Source: Pseudomonas eutrophicaquae (GTDB taxonomy: Bacteria > Pseudomonadota > Gammaproteobacteria > Pseudomonadales > Pseudomonadaceae). From it: a stretch of 64,000 nucleotides of DNA. Numbering within the stretch: position 1 is the stretch's first letter; every line of letters begins with the position of its first letter. The notes under the pieces are model-generated. The model saw only the letters and a list, made by a program, of their open reading frames with translations, searched no databases and had not been told where the DNA came from. Shown here piece after piece: positions 25,625 to 37,226 of the stretch. The position numbers and the translations under genes are program-made. Where the stretch lies: contig NZ_JAMJEZ010000011.1 in NCBI RefSeq assembly GCF_023544715.1, positions 22,459 through 86,458 of the forward strand. The letters run 5' to 3'.

Positions 25625-26419
25625 TCAGTCCTTCAGCTCGAACGCATCCGCATCGCGCCAGGCCGGGAAGCGGCTGCGGAACTTGGCCAGCGCCGCTGCC
25701 GACAGGGTGATGCGAAACACCCCCTCGGCCTCGCCGGCATCCAGCAGGCTGTCGCCCATGAAATCCAGCACCTGGCTGTCGCCGGCGTGCGGGTAGCCGT
25801 TGCCGTCGGCGCCGATGCGGTTGACGGCCGCCACAAAGCACAGATTCTCGATGGCGCGGGCCGGCAGCAGACGGTTCCACGGATTGCGCCGCGCCGCCGG
25901 CCAGCTGGCGATATAGAGCAATAGGTCGGTGTCGTGCGGGTCGCGGCTCCACACCGGGAAGCGCAGGTCGTAGCAGACCAGCGGGCGCACGTGCCAGCCC
26001 TTGATCTCCAGCATTACGCGCTCGGTGCCCGGCGCGTAATGCTCATGCTCGCCAGCCATGCGGAACAGGTGGCGCTTGTCGTAGTGGGCGCAGCTGCCGT
26101 CCGGGCGCGCCCAGTACAGGCGGTTGCGGTAGCTGCCATCCGCGGCTTGAGTGATCACGCTGCCGACCACCACGGCATTCAGGCGCGCGGCCTGTTCGAG
26201 CAGCCAGGCGCGGCTCGGGCCGTCTTCCGGCTCGGCCAAGGCAGCGGCATCCATCGAGAAGCCGGTGGCAAACATCTCCGGCAGGATCACCAGATCGGCA
26301 CCCGCCGCCTGATCGAGCAGGCGGGCGAAGTGGGCGTGGCTGGCGGCCGGGTTCTGCCAGACCGGGGCGGTCTGCACCAGGGCCAGCGTCAGGTCAGGCA
26401 AGAGGGTCAGGTCACGCAT
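25625..26419 (-). CDS. Omega-amidase, nitrilase superfamily (YafV-like)
   Basis: A 264-residue carbon-nitrogen hydrolase of the YafV/Nit2 group. The Glu-Lys-Cys triad is visible: VILPEMFATGF (Glu), HYDKRHLFRM (Lys) and PLVCYDLRFPVWSR (Cys). It probably hydrolyses 2-oxoglutaramate or 2-oxosuccinamate, and in methionine salvage 2-oxo-acid amides (family knowledge). Its ATG shares one base with the TAA stop of the upstream aminotransferase gene (TAATG). This pairing, transaminase then omega-amidase, matches their coupled use: the glutamine-derived oxo-amide made by the first is cleaved by the second. Confidence 0.92.
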   Translation of the reverse strand: MRDLTLLPDLTLALVQTAPVWQNPAASHAHFARLLDQAAGADLVILPEMFATGFSMDAAALAEPEDGPSRAWLLEQAARLNAVVVGSVITQAADGSYRNRLYWARPDGSCAHYDKRHLFRMAGEHEHYAPGTERVMLEIKGWHVRPLVCYDLRFPVWSRDPHDTDLLLYIASWPAARRNPWNRLLPARAIENLCFVAAVNRIGADGNGYPHAGDSQVLDFMGDSLLDAGEAEGVFRITLSAAALAKFRSRFPAWRDADAFELKD

Positions 26420-27576
26420 TATCGCTCTCCGCAGGTTCTCAGGCGCTGGGCCGCCGCCCGCAGGGTCTCGTCGCGCTTGGCAAAGCAGAAGCGCACCAGG
26501 CGCAGCTCAGCCGGCGGCTGCTGATAGAACACCGAAACCGGAATCACCGCCACGCCCTGCTCACGGGTCAGCCACTCGGCCATCGCCACGTCATCCAGAT
26601 CCGGGCGGATCTGCGAGTAGTCGGCCAGCTGGAAATAGGTGCTGGGGCTGGGCGTGAACTGCCAGCCCGAATCCTTGAGCAGGCTGCAGAACAGGTCGCG
26701 CTTGGCCTGATAGAAGCCCGGCAGCTCCTCGACATGCTCGGGATGCGCGGCCATGAACTCAGCCAGCGCCGCTTGCACCGGCGTGACGCCGCAGAAGGTG
26801 ACGAACTGATGCACCTTGCGCAGCTCCGCACTCAGCGCCGCCGGGGCCACCACATAGCCGGTCTTCCAGCCGGTGACGTGGTAGGTCTTGCCGAACGAGC
26901 TGACCACCAGGGCGCGCGCATACAGCTCCTCATGGGCCAGTACGCTGGCGTGGCGGGCACCGTCATAGACCAGATGCTCATAGACCTCATCGCTGATCAG
27001 GTAGATCGGCTTTTCGCGGATCAGTCCGGCCAGCAGGCGCAGGTCGTCACTGCTGAGCAGCGCCCCGCTGGGGTTGTGCGGGCTGTTGAGGATGATCAGC
27101 CGGGTCCGCGCGCTCAGGCAGCTTTCCAGCAGGTCCCAGTCAATGGCAAAGCCCGGCAGGCTCAGCGGTACATGCACGCAGCGCCCACCGGCCAGCTCGA
27201 CAGCCGGCGCGTAACTGTCGTAGCAGGGATCAAAAACGATCACCTCATCGCCCGGACGCACCAGCGCCTGCACCGCACAGAAGATCGCCTCAGTCGCGCC
27301 GGGAGTGATGGTCACCTCGGTCTCGGCATCCACCAGGCGGCCATACAGCCGTGCCACCTGGGCGGCCACCTGCTCGCGCAGCGCGGCCAGCCCGGTCATC
27401 GGCGCATATTGCTGATTACCTTCCAAGGCCTGGCGGGCCAGCGCCTCACGCAGGGCCTGCGGCCCGTCAAAATCCGGGAAGCCCTGGGACAGGTTGATCG
27501 CCCCACACTCCGCCGCCAGGCGCGACATGCGGGTGAAGATGGTGGTGCCCACGCTGGGCAGTTTGCTGGTGAGCAT
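26419..27576 (-). CDS. Methionine aminotransferase-type PLP enzyme (YbdL-like)
   Basis: A 385-residue fold-type I class-I/II aminotransferase, closest to YbdL and kynurenine/glutamine transaminase-like proteins. Motifs: INLSQGFPDFDGP at the N-terminus, LNSPHNPSGALL, ISDEVYEHLVYDG, and the PLP lysine in VSSFGKTYHVTGWKTGYVVA. It likely transaminates methionine or its oxo acid using glutamine, consistent with the downstream omega-amidase. ATG 27576 with GAGGAA upstream is preferred to a TTG at 27579. Substrate is inferred from subfamily and neighbourhood. Confidence 0.9.
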   Translation of the reverse strand: MLTSKLPSVGTTIFTRMSRLAAECGAINLSQGFPDFDGPQALREALARQALEGNQQYAPMTGLAALREQVAAQVARLYGRLVDAETEVTITPGATEAIFCAVQALVRPGDEVIVFDPCYDSYAPAVELAGGRCVHVPLSLPGFAIDWDLLESCLSARTRLIILNSPHNPSGALLSSDDLRLLAGLIREKPIYLISDEVYEHLVYDGARHASVLAHEELYARALVVSSFGKTYHVTGWKTGYVVAPAALSAELRKVHQFVTFCGVTPVQAALAEFMAAHPEHVEELPGFYQAKRDLFCSLLKDSGWQFTPSPSTYFQLADYSQIRPDLDDVAMAEWLTREQGVAVIPVSVFYQQPPAELRLVRFCFAKRDETLRAAAQRLRTCGER

Positions 27577-27648
27577 CAACGTTCCTCACGGGGACAGCAC
27601 AGGGGATGCGCCCAGCCGCTGGCCGGGGCACCGTCAGGACGATGGCCG

Positions 27649-29136
27649 TTAGCGGCGCTTGTCCTTCTTCTTTTTCTCGGCTTTCTTGTGGTGGCTCATC
27701 AGGCGGCGCTTCTTGTTCACCTGCCGGACGGTGAGGGTGTTCTTCTTGCCCTCATAGGGGTTTTCGCCACCCTTGAACTCGATGCGGATCGGCGTGCCGA
27801 CCAGCTTGAGCACCCGCCGATAGGTGTTCTCCAGATAGCGCACATAAGAGCGCGGCACGGCATCGACCTGATTGCCGTGGATCACCACCAGCGGCGGGTT
27901 GGCTCCGCCGAGATGCGCATAGCGCAGCTTGATGCGCCGGCCATTGACCAGCGGCGGCTGGTGCACGCTGATTGCATCTTCAAGGATCTGGGTCAGGTAG
28001 CTGGTCGGCCAGCGGGTCACCGCCGAGCGGAACGACTCCTGCACCGACTTGTACAGATGCCCCACGCCCGTGCCATGCAGCGCGGAGATGAAGTGAATGT
28101 CGGCGAAATCGACGAACTGCAGGCGGCGCTCCAGCTCAGTCTTGACCCGCTCGCGCTCGTGGCTGTCCATGCCATCCCACTTGTTCAGGGCGATGACCAG
28201 CGCGCGGCCGGTCTCCAGCACGAAGCCGAGCAAGTTGAGGTCATGATCGACCACGCCTTCGCGGGCATCCATGACGAACACCACCACGTTGGCGTCCTGG
28301 ATCGCCTGCAGGGTCTTGACCACCGAGAACTTTTCCACCGCCTCGAAGATCTTGCCGCGCCGGCGCACCCCGGCGGTGTCGATCAGGGTGTACTTGACCT
28401 CATCACGCTCGAAGGGGATGTAGATGCTGTCACGGGTAGTACCCGCCTGATCGAAGACGATCACCCGCTCTTCGCCGAGCATGCGATTGACCAGCGTCGA
28501 CTTGCCGACGTTCGGCCGGCCGATGATGGCGATCTTGATCCCGGTCTTCTCGTCCGGGCCTGGGATCCGCGGTTTTTGCTCGGCGGGCGCAGCGCCCTCC
28601 TCGCCTTCACCCACCTCGGCGAACTCGTCGTCCTCGCCCTCATCCTTGGGGAAGGTGCCCAGCGCCGCCTGCAGCAGCGCGTTGACGCCACGGCCATGGG
28701 CCGCCGCGATCGGGAAGGCATCGCCGATGGCCAGCGGGCTGAATTCGGCGCGGGCGATCTCCGGATCGACGGTGTCGACCTTGTTGGCGACCAAGAAGGT
28801 GTGCTTGTTGTTCTTGCGCAGGTGCTCGGCAATCATCTGATCGGCGGCGGTCATCCCGGCGCGCGAGTCGACCATGAACAGCACCGCATCGGCCTCTTCG
28901 ATGGCCTGCAGCGACTGCGCGGCCATCTTGGCATCGATGCCTTCTTCATCACCGGAGATCCCCCCGGTATCAATGACGATGTACGTGCGGCCTTGCCATT
29001 TCGCTTCACCGTACTTGCGGTCGCGGGTCAGGCCGGCGTAATCGGCGACGATGGCGTCGCGGCTCTTGGTCAGGCGGTTGAACAGGGTGGACTTGCCGAC
29101 GTTCGGACGGCCCACCAGGGCAATAACGGGAACCAT
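27649..29136 (-). CDS. der: Ribosome-assembly GTPase Der (EngA)
   Basis: Double-domain GTPase for 50S subunit biogenesis. 495 residues. Two G domains in tandem: G1 loops [17 protein letters not shown] (residues about 6–22) and [17 protein letters not shown] (about 205), with [11 protein letters not shown] and [12 protein letters not shown] as G3, and NKVD / NKWD as G4. An acidic linker ([18 protein letters not shown]) separates them. The C-terminal KH-like domain ends in a lysine/arginine-rich tail, [15 protein letters not shown] 29136 is used. A strong terminator separates it from bamB. Confidence 0.97.
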   Translation of the reverse strand: MVPVIALVGRPNVGKSTLFNRLTKSRDAIVADYAGLTRDRKYGEAKWQGRTYIVIDTGGISGDEEGIDAKMAAQSLQAIEEADAVLFMVDSRAGMTAADQMIAEHLRKNNKHTFLVANKVDTVDPEIARAEFSPLAIGDAFPIAAAHGRGVNALLQAALGTFPKDEGEDDEFAEVGEGEEGAAPAEQKPRIPGPDEKTGIKIAIIGRPNVGKSTLVNRMLGEERVIVFDQAGTTRDSIYIPFERDEVKYTLIDTAGVRRRGKIFEAVEKFSVVKTLQAIQDANVVVFVMDAREGVVDHDLNLLGFVLETGRALVIALNKWDGMDSHERERVKTELERRLQFVDFADIHFISALHGTGVGHLYKSVQESFRSAVTRWPTSYLTQILEDAISVHQPPLVNGRRIKLRYAHLGGANPPLVVIHGNQVDAVPRSYVRYLENTYRRVLKLVGTPIRIEFKGGENPYEGKKNTLTVRQVNKKRRLMSHHKKAEKKKKDKRR

Positions 29137-29161
29137 GCGGCTCTCCATGGGGTGATTCGTG

Positions 29162-29203
29162 AAAAACGCAGCGGCCGCTGCAGTCTGGACGCAGCGGCCG
29201 CTG
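29162..29203 (-). terminator. Strong rho-independent terminator after bamB
   Basis: A perfect 13-bp inverted repeat, CAGCGGCCGCTGC (29169–29181) with GCAGCGGCCGCTG (29191–29203), has a 9-nt loop. On the minus strand it is followed by CGTTTTTC. Each arm is itself a GCGGCCGC palindrome. Confidence 0.85.
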
Positions 29204-29261
29204 ATGGATAAATCAGACCGCCTCCCGGCGGTCCTGGGCGCCTGGCCGGCCGCAGCCAGCC

Positions 29262-30404
29262 TCAGCGCAGGCGATAGGCCGCCAGCTTGCCGCTGTTGCC
29301 GTAGGCATACAACCAGTCGCCGACCACCAGGGGTGCCGCGCGCAGGCCATCGCTGTCAACCCGCACACGCGCGACAAAGCGGCCATCGACTTGGCTCAGC
29401 AGGTGCAGGTAACCCTCAAGGTCACCGACCACCACGTTGCTGGAGAAGGCCGCCGGGCTGGTCAGCTGGCGACGGGCCAGCGCTTCGTTGCTCCACATCG
29501 CCGAGGTCGAACGCTGATCGACGCCCTCGACCGTACCACTGGCCTGGCTCAGGTAGATGCTGCCAAAACCGCTGGCCAGCCCCACATAACTGGAGGCCTG
29601 ACGCTGCCACAGCGGACGACCGCTCTGCAGATCCAGCGCCGCCAGCTGGCCCTGATAGGTCACGACATACACAACGCCGCCCGACAGCAGCAGGCCGCCG
29701 TCGATATCGACCATGCGCTCCAGCTCGGAACGCCCCTGGGGCACCGCGACGCGCTGCTCCCAGACCGGGATGCCACGCTCGACATCCACGGCAATCACCT
29801 TGCCACTGGACAGCCCCGCCACGGCCAGGCGGTTGGTGACCAGCGGCGCACTGGTGCCGCGCAGGGTCAGCACCGCCGGGGTGCTGTCATAGCGCCAGCG
29901 CTGCTGACCATCGGCGGCATCCAGCCCGATCAGCCGATCGTCCTGGGTCTGCACCACCACCACGCTGCCGTTGCTGGCCGGTGCCGCGAGCACCTCGCCA
30001 CCGACCCGGGCGCGCCAGCGCTCCTCACCGCTTTCGCTGTCCAGGGCGATCACCTCGCCCTTGAGGGTGCCGAGCAGCACCAGGCCGTAGCCGGCGCCCA
30101 CACCGCCGGAGACCGGACGCTTGAGCTTCTGCTTCCAGAGGATTTCACCGCTTTCCTGATCCAGAGCGACGACCAGCCCCTCGACATCCGCCGCAAACAG
30201 GCGACTGCCCTCGGCGGCCAGCCCCAGCTGATTCCAGGTGCTGCCCTGACCGACGCCGATCGAGCGGCTCCACTCGCGCTCCAGGCGCACCTCTTCTTCA
30301 AAGCGGGTCAGCTCTGCCGGTGGCAGCTCCTTGCTCCCGCTGCTGCTGCAGCCGGCCGCGAGCACGGCCGCTGCCAGCATGACTGCATGTGTCCAGCGCA
30401 TCAT
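29262..30404 (-). CDS. bamB: Outer-membrane protein assembly factor BamB
   Basis: Lipoprotein of the BAM complex that inserts beta-barrel proteins. 380 residues. Signal and lipobox: [11 protein letters not shown]. The body is an eight-bladed beta-propeller of PQQ-like repeats, for example [59 protein letters not shown] and [14 protein letters not shown]. Start ATG at 30404 overlaps the stop of the upstream yfgM-like gene by one base; a second ATG follows directly. It ends the hisS–yfgM–bamB series before the terminator. Confidence 0.96.
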   Translation of the reverse strand: MMRWTHAVMLAAAVLAAGCSSSGSKELPPAELTRFEEEVRLEREWSRSIGVGQGSTWNQLGLAAEGSRLFAADVEGLVVALDQESGEILWKQKLKRPVSGGVGAGYGLVLLGTLKGEVIALDSESGEERWRARVGGEVLAAPASNGSVVVVQTQDDRLIGLDAADGQQRWRYDSTPAVLTLRGTSAPLVTNRLAVAGLSSGKVIAVDVERGIPVWEQRVAVPQGRSELERMVDIDGGLLLSGGVVYVVTYQGQLAALDLQSGRPLWQRQASSYVGLASGFGSIYLSQASGTVEGVDQRSTSAMWSNEALARRQLTSPAAFSSNVVVGDLEGYLHLLSQVDGRFVARVRVDSDGLRAAPLVVGDWLYAYGNSGKLAAYRLR

Positions 30405-31045
30405 CAGGCCTCTTTGTCCGTCAGGTTATCCAGCTTCATCTGCAGGGCGCCGACGGCATCCTGCGGCTGTGCCGCGCGGGCCTTCTCATAGGCGCTGCGC
30501 GCCTCGCCCAGGCGATTGAGGCGGACCAGCACATCACCGCGCAGCTCCTCACGACTGGCCACGAACGCCGCCGGGGCGTCGCCTGCCAGCAGCTTCAGCG
30601 CTTCCTCGGCCTGCGCCTGGGCCAGCCGTACACGGGCCAGACGCTGGCGAGCCAGCTCGCCCACGGTGACATCCACCGGCTTGTCGAGCACCTTGCCCAG
30701 TTCCGCGGCCGCCTCGTCCAGGCGATCGCCCTCGACGGCCACCCGGGCCAGCAGCAGGCTGGCGTACTGGGCGTAGTGCGTGCCGGAGAAATCAGCACTC
30801 AGGCGATTGCCCAGCTCACTGAGCTTGCCCAGCTCGCGGGTCTCGGGCTCGGCCAGGCTCAGCTCGACCAGCTGCTGGTAGAGGGCCGAGGCATTGTCGG
30901 CACGGGTGGCCTGGCTGTCCTGCCAGATCTGCCAGCCCAGTACGCCGGCCACGGCCAGTGCAGCGCCGCTCAAGAGGGGCTTGCCATTGCGCTGCCACCA
31001 TTCCTTGATCGCTGCCAGTTGTTCTTCTTCGCTCTGCGCGCTCAC
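30404..31045 (-). CDS. YfgM-type periplasmic TPR chaperone (ancillary SecYEG-translocon subunit)
   Basis: A 213-residue single-span membrane protein of the YfgM/TPR_21 family. The cytoplasmic start SEEEQLAAIKEWWQRNGK is followed by a membrane segment (PLLSGAALAVAGVLGWQIW, about 24–43) and a periplasmic TPR-like region. YfgM works with PpiD at the SecYEG exit side (family knowledge). The GTG at 31045 is chosen because AGGGAG lies 8 nt upstream; the GTG at 31054 sits on top of that SD. One-base overlap with bamB. Confidence 0.9.
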   Translation of the reverse strand: MSAQSEEEQLAAIKEWWQRNGKPLLSGAALAVAGVLGWQIWQDSQATRADNASALYQQLVELSLAEPETRELGKLSELGNRLSADFSGTHYAQYASLLLARVAVEGDRLDEAAAELGKVLDKPVDVTVGELARQRLARVRLAQAQAEEALKLLAGDAPAAFVASREELRGDVLVRLNRLGEARSAYEKARAAQPQDAVGALQMKLDNLTDKEA

Positions 31046-31074
31046 CGCGGTCACTCCCTAGCTCGTGTTCAGGT

Positions 31075-32364
<1,290 letters not shown>

Positions 32365-32373
32365 AAAGATTCC

Positions 32374-33483
32374 TTAACTGCGGGCGATCAGGCGGGCATC
32401 GGCCTCGGCCTTCTCCGCTGCCTTCTGGCGGATCAGCTTTTCCAGCTCATCCACCAGGTTGTCGTTGTTCAGCTTGTACGCCGGCTTGCCGTCGACGTAG
32501 ACCAGATTCGGCGTGCCGCCGGTGAGGCCGACGTGCGCCTCCTTGGCCTCGCCCGGGCCGTTGACCACGCAGCCGATCACCGCCACATCGAGCGGCACCA
32601 AGAGGTCCTCGACGCGGCTCTCCAGCTCGTTCATGGTCTTCACCACATCGAAGTTCTGCCGCGAGCAGCTCGGGCAGGCGATGAAGTTGATGCCCCGCGA
32701 GCGCAGGCGCAGCGACTTGAGGATGTCGAAGCCGACCTTGATCTCCTCGACCGGGTCGGCGGCCAGCGACACGCGCAGGGTGTCGCCGATGCCCTCGGCG
32801 AGCAGCATGCCCAGGCCCACTGCAGATTTCACGGTACCCGAGCGCAGGCCGCCGGCCTCTGTGATCCCCAGGTGCAGCGGCTGCTCGATCTGCGCCGCGA
32901 GCAGCCGATAAGCGGCCACCGCCATGAACACGTCGGACGCCTTGACGCTGACCTTGTACTCCTGAAAATCCAGACGATCGAGGTGTTCAACATGGCGCAG
33001 CGCCGATTCGACCAGCGCCTCGGGGGTCGGCTCGCCGTATTTCTTCTGCAGGTCCTTCTCCAGCGAGCCGGCGTTGACGCCGATGCGGATCGGGATGCCC
33101 TTGTAGCGGGCACAATCCACCACCGCGCGCACCCGGTCCTCGCGGCCGATGTTGCCCGGGTTGATGCGCAGGCAATCGACGCCCAGCTCGGCGACGCGCA
33201 GAGCGATCTTGTAATCGAAGTGGATGTCGGCGACCAGCGGCACGCGGACCTGCTGCTTGATGCGGCCGAACGCCTCGGCGGCGTCCATGTCCGGCACCGA
33301 GACGCGCACGATGTCGGCGCCGGCCTGCTCGAGGCGGCGGATTTGCGCCACGGTGGCGGCCACGTCACAGGTGTCGGTGTTGGTCATGCTCTGCACCGAG
33401 ATCGGCGCATCGCCGCCCACCAGCACAGAGCCGACACGGATCTGCCGCGATTTGCGGCGAACAATCGGGGAATGGCAGTGCAT
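32374..33483 (-). CDS. ispG: 4-Hydroxy-3-methylbut-2-enyl diphosphate synthase
   Basis: Iron-sulphur enzyme of the MEP isoprenoid pathway, converting MEcPP to HMBPP. 369 residues. TIM-barrel motifs [32 protein letters not shown] and RINPGNIG. The cluster-binding C-terminal domain has [11 protein letters not shown] (two Cys), then [16 protein letters not shown] with the third Cys and the conserved Glu. Its proximity to the ISC operon in this window fits its need for a [4Fe-4S] cluster, but no shared regulation is visible. It begins one base after the rodZ stop. Confidence 0.97.
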   Translation of the reverse strand: MHCHSPIVRRKSRQIRVGSVLVGGDAPISVQSMTNTDTCDVAATVAQIRRLEQAGADIVRVSVPDMDAAEAFGRIKQQVRVPLVADIHFDYKIALRVAELGVDCLRINPGNIGREDRVRAVVDCARYKGIPIRIGVNAGSLEKDLQKKYGEPTPEALVESALRHVEHLDRLDFQEYKVSVKASDVFMAVAAYRLLAAQIEQPLHLGITEAGGLRSGTVKSAVGLGMLLAEGIGDTLRVSLAADPVEEIKVGFDILKSLRLRSRGINFIACPSCSRQNFDVVKTMNELESRVEDLLVPLDVAVIGCVVNGPGEAKEAHVGLTGGTPNLVYVDGKPAYKLNNDNLVDELEKLIRQKAAEKAEADARLIARS

Positions 33484-33484
33484 G

Positions 33485-34492
33485 TTACTGTCCCAGTTTG
33501 AGGCGGACGGTGCCGCTGGCAGTCATATTCTTCAGGTGCTCGACCAGCTCGCCGTTGTAGCGCACATCCCGCGCACCACGGGCATTGCCCAGACGCAGTT
33601 CCAGAGGCGTCCGGCCACTGATCTGCAGGGTCTCGCCAGCGCGTTTGACAGTGCTGAGCAGCACCCGGCCATGCCCATCGGTCACCTGCGTCCAGCAGTC
33701 GGCGGTGAAGGCCAGGGCAATCTGCCCCTCACCGGCGGCCAGGGGCGGCTCACTGGCGGCCGGCGGCGGCGCCGTGGCGGTTTCAGCGGCACTGAGGCGC
33801 GGCTGTTCAGGTACCGCGGGGGGCTGTACTGCCGGTGCAACGGAGGTCGGTGCAGCGGGCAGTGCCAGAGGCACTGCGGCCTCAGGGCGGGTCACGGGAG
33901 CGGACGCAGCCTCGGGTAGCACTTCGGTGGTGGTATCCGGCAGCGCGGTACGGGTCTCGGACGGGCTCGGCAGCGCACTGGCCGGCTCCTCGACCGGATG
34001 GATCTGGGTCACGCCCTCGGCGCTGTCCACCTCGATATGCTGCAGGCTCAGCGCCCCCAGCTCGCCAAAGGGCTGCGGACGCTCCTGCCACCAGAAGAAG
34101 CCCAGCAGGATCAGCAGCAGCAGAAGCAGGCCTGCCGTAGCCAGACGCAGTACGTTGCGCGACAGGCGCAGCGGCTCACGGATCCGGCCAAGACTCTGCA
34201 CCGTACTGCCACGCGCATCAGTGCCGGTATAACGATCAAAGGCTTCAGCCAGGCGCGCCGGATCCAGACCCAGCAGGCGGGCGTAGGCGCGCACGTAGCC
34301 GCGCGCAAAGGTATGCCCTGGCAGCCGCTCGAAGGCACCGGCCTCCAGTTGCTGCAGGGCGTAGACGGTCAGATTGAGTTCGGTGGCGACATTTTCCAGC
34401 GACCAGCCGGCGGCCTCGCGGGCACGGCGCAAGGTCTCGCCCGGGTTGCCTGCAGGCGCGGCGGCGACGGCATCATGGGGCGACGTGCTCAT
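33485..34492 (-). CDS. rodZ: Cytoskeleton protein RodZ
   Basis: Bitopic membrane protein that links MreB to the elongation machinery and helps set rod shape. 335 residues. A cytoplasmic helix-turn-helix domain (about 15–85: [38 protein letters not shown]) is followed by a basic stretch, one membrane helix ([18 protein letters not shown], about 118–135), a Pro/Ala/Thr-rich periplasmic linker (about 160–260) and the DUF4115 beta-domain ([14 protein letters not shown] to [16 protein letters not shown]). It overlaps pilF by 4 nt (ATGA). Confidence 0.94.
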   Translation of the reverse strand: MSTSPHDAVAAAPAGNPGETLRRAREAAGWSLENVATELNLTVYALQQLEAGAFERLPGHTFARGYVRAYARLLGLDPARLAEAFDRYTGTDARGSTVQSLGRIREPLRLSRNVLRLATAGLLLLLLILLGFFWWQERPQPFGELGALSLQHIEVDSAEGVTQIHPVEEPASALPSPSETRTALPDTTTEVLPEAASAPVTRPEAAVPLALPAAPTSVAPAVQPPAVPEQPRLSAAETATAPPPAASEPPLAAGEGQIALAFTADCWTQVTDGHGRVLLSTVKRAGETLQISGRTPLELRLGNARGARDVRYNGELVEHLKNMTASGTVRLKLGQ

Positions 34493-35247
34493 GGTTGCTC
34501 CGAAAGATAACGCTGATGTTCTGGGGAGTCGGGATATAGCCGCTGCAGCTGGCGGACCTGGCGCATGACCTCTGACTCGTCATCGAACAGACGGGCCAGA
34601 CGGGTCGCCAGCAGCAGGCGGCGCGCACTCGGGTGCGCTTCAAGACCGACAAGGCGCTCATAGTACCCGCGCGCACCGGCATAGTCGCGGGTCGCGTAGG
34701 CGAGTTCCGCGATTTCCAGCAGCACCCTGGGCTGGCGGGGATTCAGGCGCAGCGAGCGCTCGAAGTGCTCACGCGCCTCGCCCGGACGCTCGCGGCGCAG
34801 GGCGGTCAGACCCAGGCTCTCGAAGACCCGCGAGCGCTCGGCGTACAGTGGATCGGCGGCCGCTTCGCTGAACAGTGCCGCCGCCTCTGCATAGCGCTGG
34901 CGCTGGTACAGAAAGCCCGCGTAGTTGTTGAGCAGCCGGGTGCTGCGTTGCAGATTCAGCGCCTGGCGATAATGTCGCTCGGCCAGCGCCACCTCCCCTT
35001 CCTGCTGGAAGACCAGCGCCAGGGCGGCATGGGCCTCGGCACTCGCCGGATCCAGCGCCAGTGCCTGGCGCAGCGGCTCACGAGCCTGCTCGCTACGCCC
35101 CTGCTGCAGGTAGCCCAGCCCCAGTTGCACATACGCGGCAGCGGCGGCCTCCCGGCCCTCGGCGTGGCGCAGCGGATCACGCGTGCTCGACACCATGCAG
35201 CCGCTCAGCAGGGCGACGAGGCTCAGGACGATCGCGCTACGCCGCAT
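34489..35247 (-). CDS. pilF: Type IV pilus pilotin PilF (TPR lipoprotein)
   Basis: Outer-membrane lipoprotein needed for PilQ secretin assembly in type IV pili. 252 residues. Signal and lipobox LSLVALLSGC, then about six TPRs, for example AAYVQLGLGYLQQGRSEQA, AHAALALVFQQEGEVALAE and LLNNYAGFLYQRQRYAEAA. Position between rlmN and rodZ is the conserved pseudomonad order. Stop overlaps the rodZ start by 4 nt, so translation is probably coupled. Confidence 0.92.
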   Translation of the reverse strand: MRRSAIVLSLVALLSGCMVSSTRDPLRHAEGREAAAAAYVQLGLGYLQQGRSEQAREPLRQALALDPASAEAHAALALVFQQEGEVALAERHYRQALNLQRSTRLLNNYAGFLYQRQRYAEAAALFSEAAADPLYAERSRVFESLGLTALRRERPGEAREHFERSLRLNPRQPRVLLEIAELAYATRDYAGARGYYERLVGLEAHPSARRLLLATRLARLFDDESEVMRQVRQLQRLYPDSPEHQRYLSEQP

Positions 35248-35261
35248 CGGCCAGTCCCGGA

Positions 35262-36410
35262 TCAGCGACCGGCGGCGGCGGCCTGCACCACCTCGGTATC
35301 GCTATCGATCTGGCGCAGTGCAATGTAGCGCTCGCTGCGCCGGGTGCGGTCCTGCACCTGGCCGACCAGCTGGCCACAGGCGGCATCGATGTCGTCACCA
35401 CGGGTGGTGCGCACGGTGACGTTGTAACCGGCCTTCCACAACAGATCCTGGAAGCGGCGGATCACGTTGTTGCTCGGCCGCTCGTAGCCGGAATGCGGGA
35501 AGGGGTTGAAGGGAATCAGGTTGATCTTGCACGGCGTGTCGCGCAGCAGCTCGGCCATCTGCAAGGCGTGCTCGGGCTGGTCGTTGACATCCTTGAGCAG
35601 GGTGTACTCGACGGTCAGCACACGCTCCTTGCCGAGCCCGGAGATGTAGCGGTTGCAAGCGGCCAGCACCACTTCCAGCGGGTACTTCTTGTTCAACGGA
35701 ATCAGCTGATTGCGCAGCTCGTCGTTCGGCGCGTGCAGGGAGAGTGCCAGCGACACGTCGATCACCTTGCCCAGCTCATCGATCATCGGTGCCACACCCG
35801 AGGTCGAGAGGGTCACCTTACGCTTGGAAATGCCGTAGCCAAGATCGTCCATCATGATGTTCATGGCGGACACCACGTTATCGAAATTCAGCAGCGGCTC
35901 GCCCATGCCCATCATCACCACGTTGGTGATGGCGCGATCGATCTTCGCCGGCACGGTGCCGAAGGATTTGTTGGCGATCCACACCTGACCGATGATCTCG
36001 GCGGAGGTCAAGTCGCTGTTAAAGCCCTGCTTGCCGGTGGAGCAGAAGCTGCAATCCAGCGCGCAGCCAGCCTGCGAGGACACGCACAGGGTGCCGCGCC
36101 CATCGACCGGGATGTACACGGTCTCGACGCAGCTGCCGGATGCCACGCGCACCACCCACTTGCGGGTGCCGTCGCTGGAGATGTCCTGGCTGACGATCTC
36201 GGGACCGCGAATCTCGGCGCAGGCCGTGAGCTTTTCACGCAGGGCCTTGCCGAGATTGGTCATGGCGTCGAAGTCTTCGGCGCCAAAGTGGTGAATCCAT
36301 TTCATCACCTGGCCGGCACGGAAGCGCTTCTCGCCGATCGACTCGAAGAACTGCTCCAGCTGTGGCTGAGTCAGTCCCAGCAGGTTCACTTTGCCGGTTG
36401 TTTCAGTCAT
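35262..36410 (-). CDS. rlmN: Dual-specificity 23S rRNA/tRNA adenine-C2 methyltransferase RlmN
   Basis: Radical SAM enzyme methylating A2503 of 23S rRNA and A37 of some tRNAs. 382 residues. N-terminal NTPase-helix-like domain [20 protein letters not shown]. The radical SAM triad is in [17 protein letters not shown] (CxxxCxxC). [16 protein letters not shown] and [16 protein letters not shown] follow. The cysteines used for the methyl carrier and resolving steps are expected near SQAGC and [15 protein letters not shown] is present near the C-terminus. Upstream of pilF by 14 nt. Confidence 0.96.
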   Translation of the reverse strand: MTETTGKVNLLGLTQPQLEQFFESIGEKRFRAGQVMKWIHHFGAEDFDAMTNLGKALREKLTACAEIRGPEIVSQDISSDGTRKWVVRVASGSCVETVYIPVDGRGTLCVSSQAGCALDCSFCSTGKQGFNSDLTSAEIIGQVWIANKSFGTVPAKIDRAITNVVMMGMGEPLLNFDNVVSAMNIMMDDLGYGISKRKVTLSTSGVAPMIDELGKVIDVSLALSLHAPNDELRNQLIPLNKKYPLEVVLAACNRYISGLGKERVLTVEYTLLKDVNDQPEHALQMAELLRDTPCKINLIPFNPFPHSGYERPSNNVIRRFQDLLWKAGYNVTVRTTRGDDIDAACGQLVGQVQDRTRRSERYIALRQIDSDTEVVQAAAAGR

Positions 36411-36434
36411 GGATTCACCCTCACCACAGGCCGC

Positions 36435-36866
36435 TTAGCGGATGCGGTTGCACAGCTCGGTAGCGGAGAAGAAGTAGGCGATTTCGCGGGCAGCGGAGGC
36501 CTCGGAGTCGGAACCGTGCACGGCGTTCTCGTCGATGGACACGGCGAAGTCGGCGCGGATGGTGCCGGCAGCGGCTTCTTTCGGGTTGGTGGCGCCCATC
36601 AGCTCGCGGTTCTTCAGCACGGCGTCTTCACCTTCCAGCACCTGGACGATGACCGGACCGGAGGTCATGAAGGCAACCAGATCCTTGAAGAAGCCACGCT
36701 CGCTGTGCTCGGCGTAGAAGCCAGCGGCTTCGCGCTCGGACAGCTGCAGCATCTTGGAGGCAACGACGCGAAGGCCAGCCTTCTCGAAACGGGTGGTGAT
36801 TTCACCGATCACGTTCTTGGCGACGGCATCGGGCTTGATGATGGAGAAGGTGCGTTGCAGGGCCAT
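36435..36866 (-). CDS. ndk: Nucleoside diphosphate kinase
   Basis: Transfers gamma-phosphate between NTPs and NDPs through a phosphohistidine. 143 residues, full length. [18 protein letters not shown] at the N-terminus, and the active-site histidine in [18 protein letters not shown]. The start ATG 36866 has an SD-like GGAGTG upstream. It heads the run ndk–rlmN–pilF–rodZ and probably has its own promoter. Confidence 0.97.
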   Translation of the reverse strand: MALQRTFSIIKPDAVAKNVIGEITTRFEKAGLRVVASKMLQLSEREAAGFYAEHSERGFFKDLVAFMTSGPVIVQVLEGEDAVLKNRELMGATNPKEAAAGTIRADFAVSIDENAVHGSDSEASAAREIAYFFSATELCNRIR

Positions 36867-36905
36867 GGAATCACTCCGATAGGCAAGGTGGGGTTAAACC
36901 AGAGC

Positions 36906-36934
36906 GCGCCGCCATCGACAGTCGATGGCAGCGC
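36906..36934 (-). other. Tight hairpin upstream of ndk
   Basis: Two 13-nt arms (36906–36918 and 36922–36934) pair with one mismatch around a 3-nt loop; the inner 8 bp, GCCATCGA with TCGATGGC, are perfect. It lies between iscX and ndk and would be in the ndk leader if the -10 at 36964 is used. No U-tract follows on the minus strand. Confidence 0.45.
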
Positions 36935-36963
36935 ACGGGAAATCCGGTCGATGAAGCGCGCGG

Positions 36964-36969
36964 ATTATA
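36964..36969 (-). promoter_or_regulatory. Candidate -10 element for ndk
   Basis: A perfect TATAAT on the minus strand lies about 98 nt upstream of ndk. No consensus -35 was found at 16–18 nt. Confidence 0.4.
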
Positions 36970-37012
36970 CGCAGGTTAGCGTGAAAATGCGTACCGGCAG
37001 GCGCCGGCCGTC

Positions 37013-37213
37013 TCACTCGGCCTCGTCGATCCAGGCGGCCTGGATGGCTTCCAGCACCTTCTCACCGCCACGCTGCGGATCGTCGGAGAACTCCGGCAAC
37101 TCCACCACCCAGCGATGCAGATCGACGAAGTTGACGTAGCGCGGATCGACATCCGGCTTGCTATCGACCAGCTGGATGGCAATCTCCAGCACATCGGTCC
37201 ATTTCAGGCTCAT
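37013..37213 (-). CDS. iscX: Fe-S assembly protein IscX
   Basis: A 66-residue acidic protein that binds IscS and modulates sulphur transfer and iron supply in the ISC system. It begins MSLKWTDVLEIAIQLVD; DPRYVNFVDLHRWV and the ending EAIQAAWIDEAE are the family hallmarks. The ATG at 37213 has AGGAG upstream. It is the last gene of the isc operon, 13 nt after fdx. Confidence 0.95.
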   Translation of the reverse strand: MSLKWTDVLEIAIQLVDSKPDVDPRYVNFVDLHRWVVELPEFSDDPQRGGEKVLEAIQAAWIDEAE

Positions 37214-37226
37214 GGGACGGCTCCTG

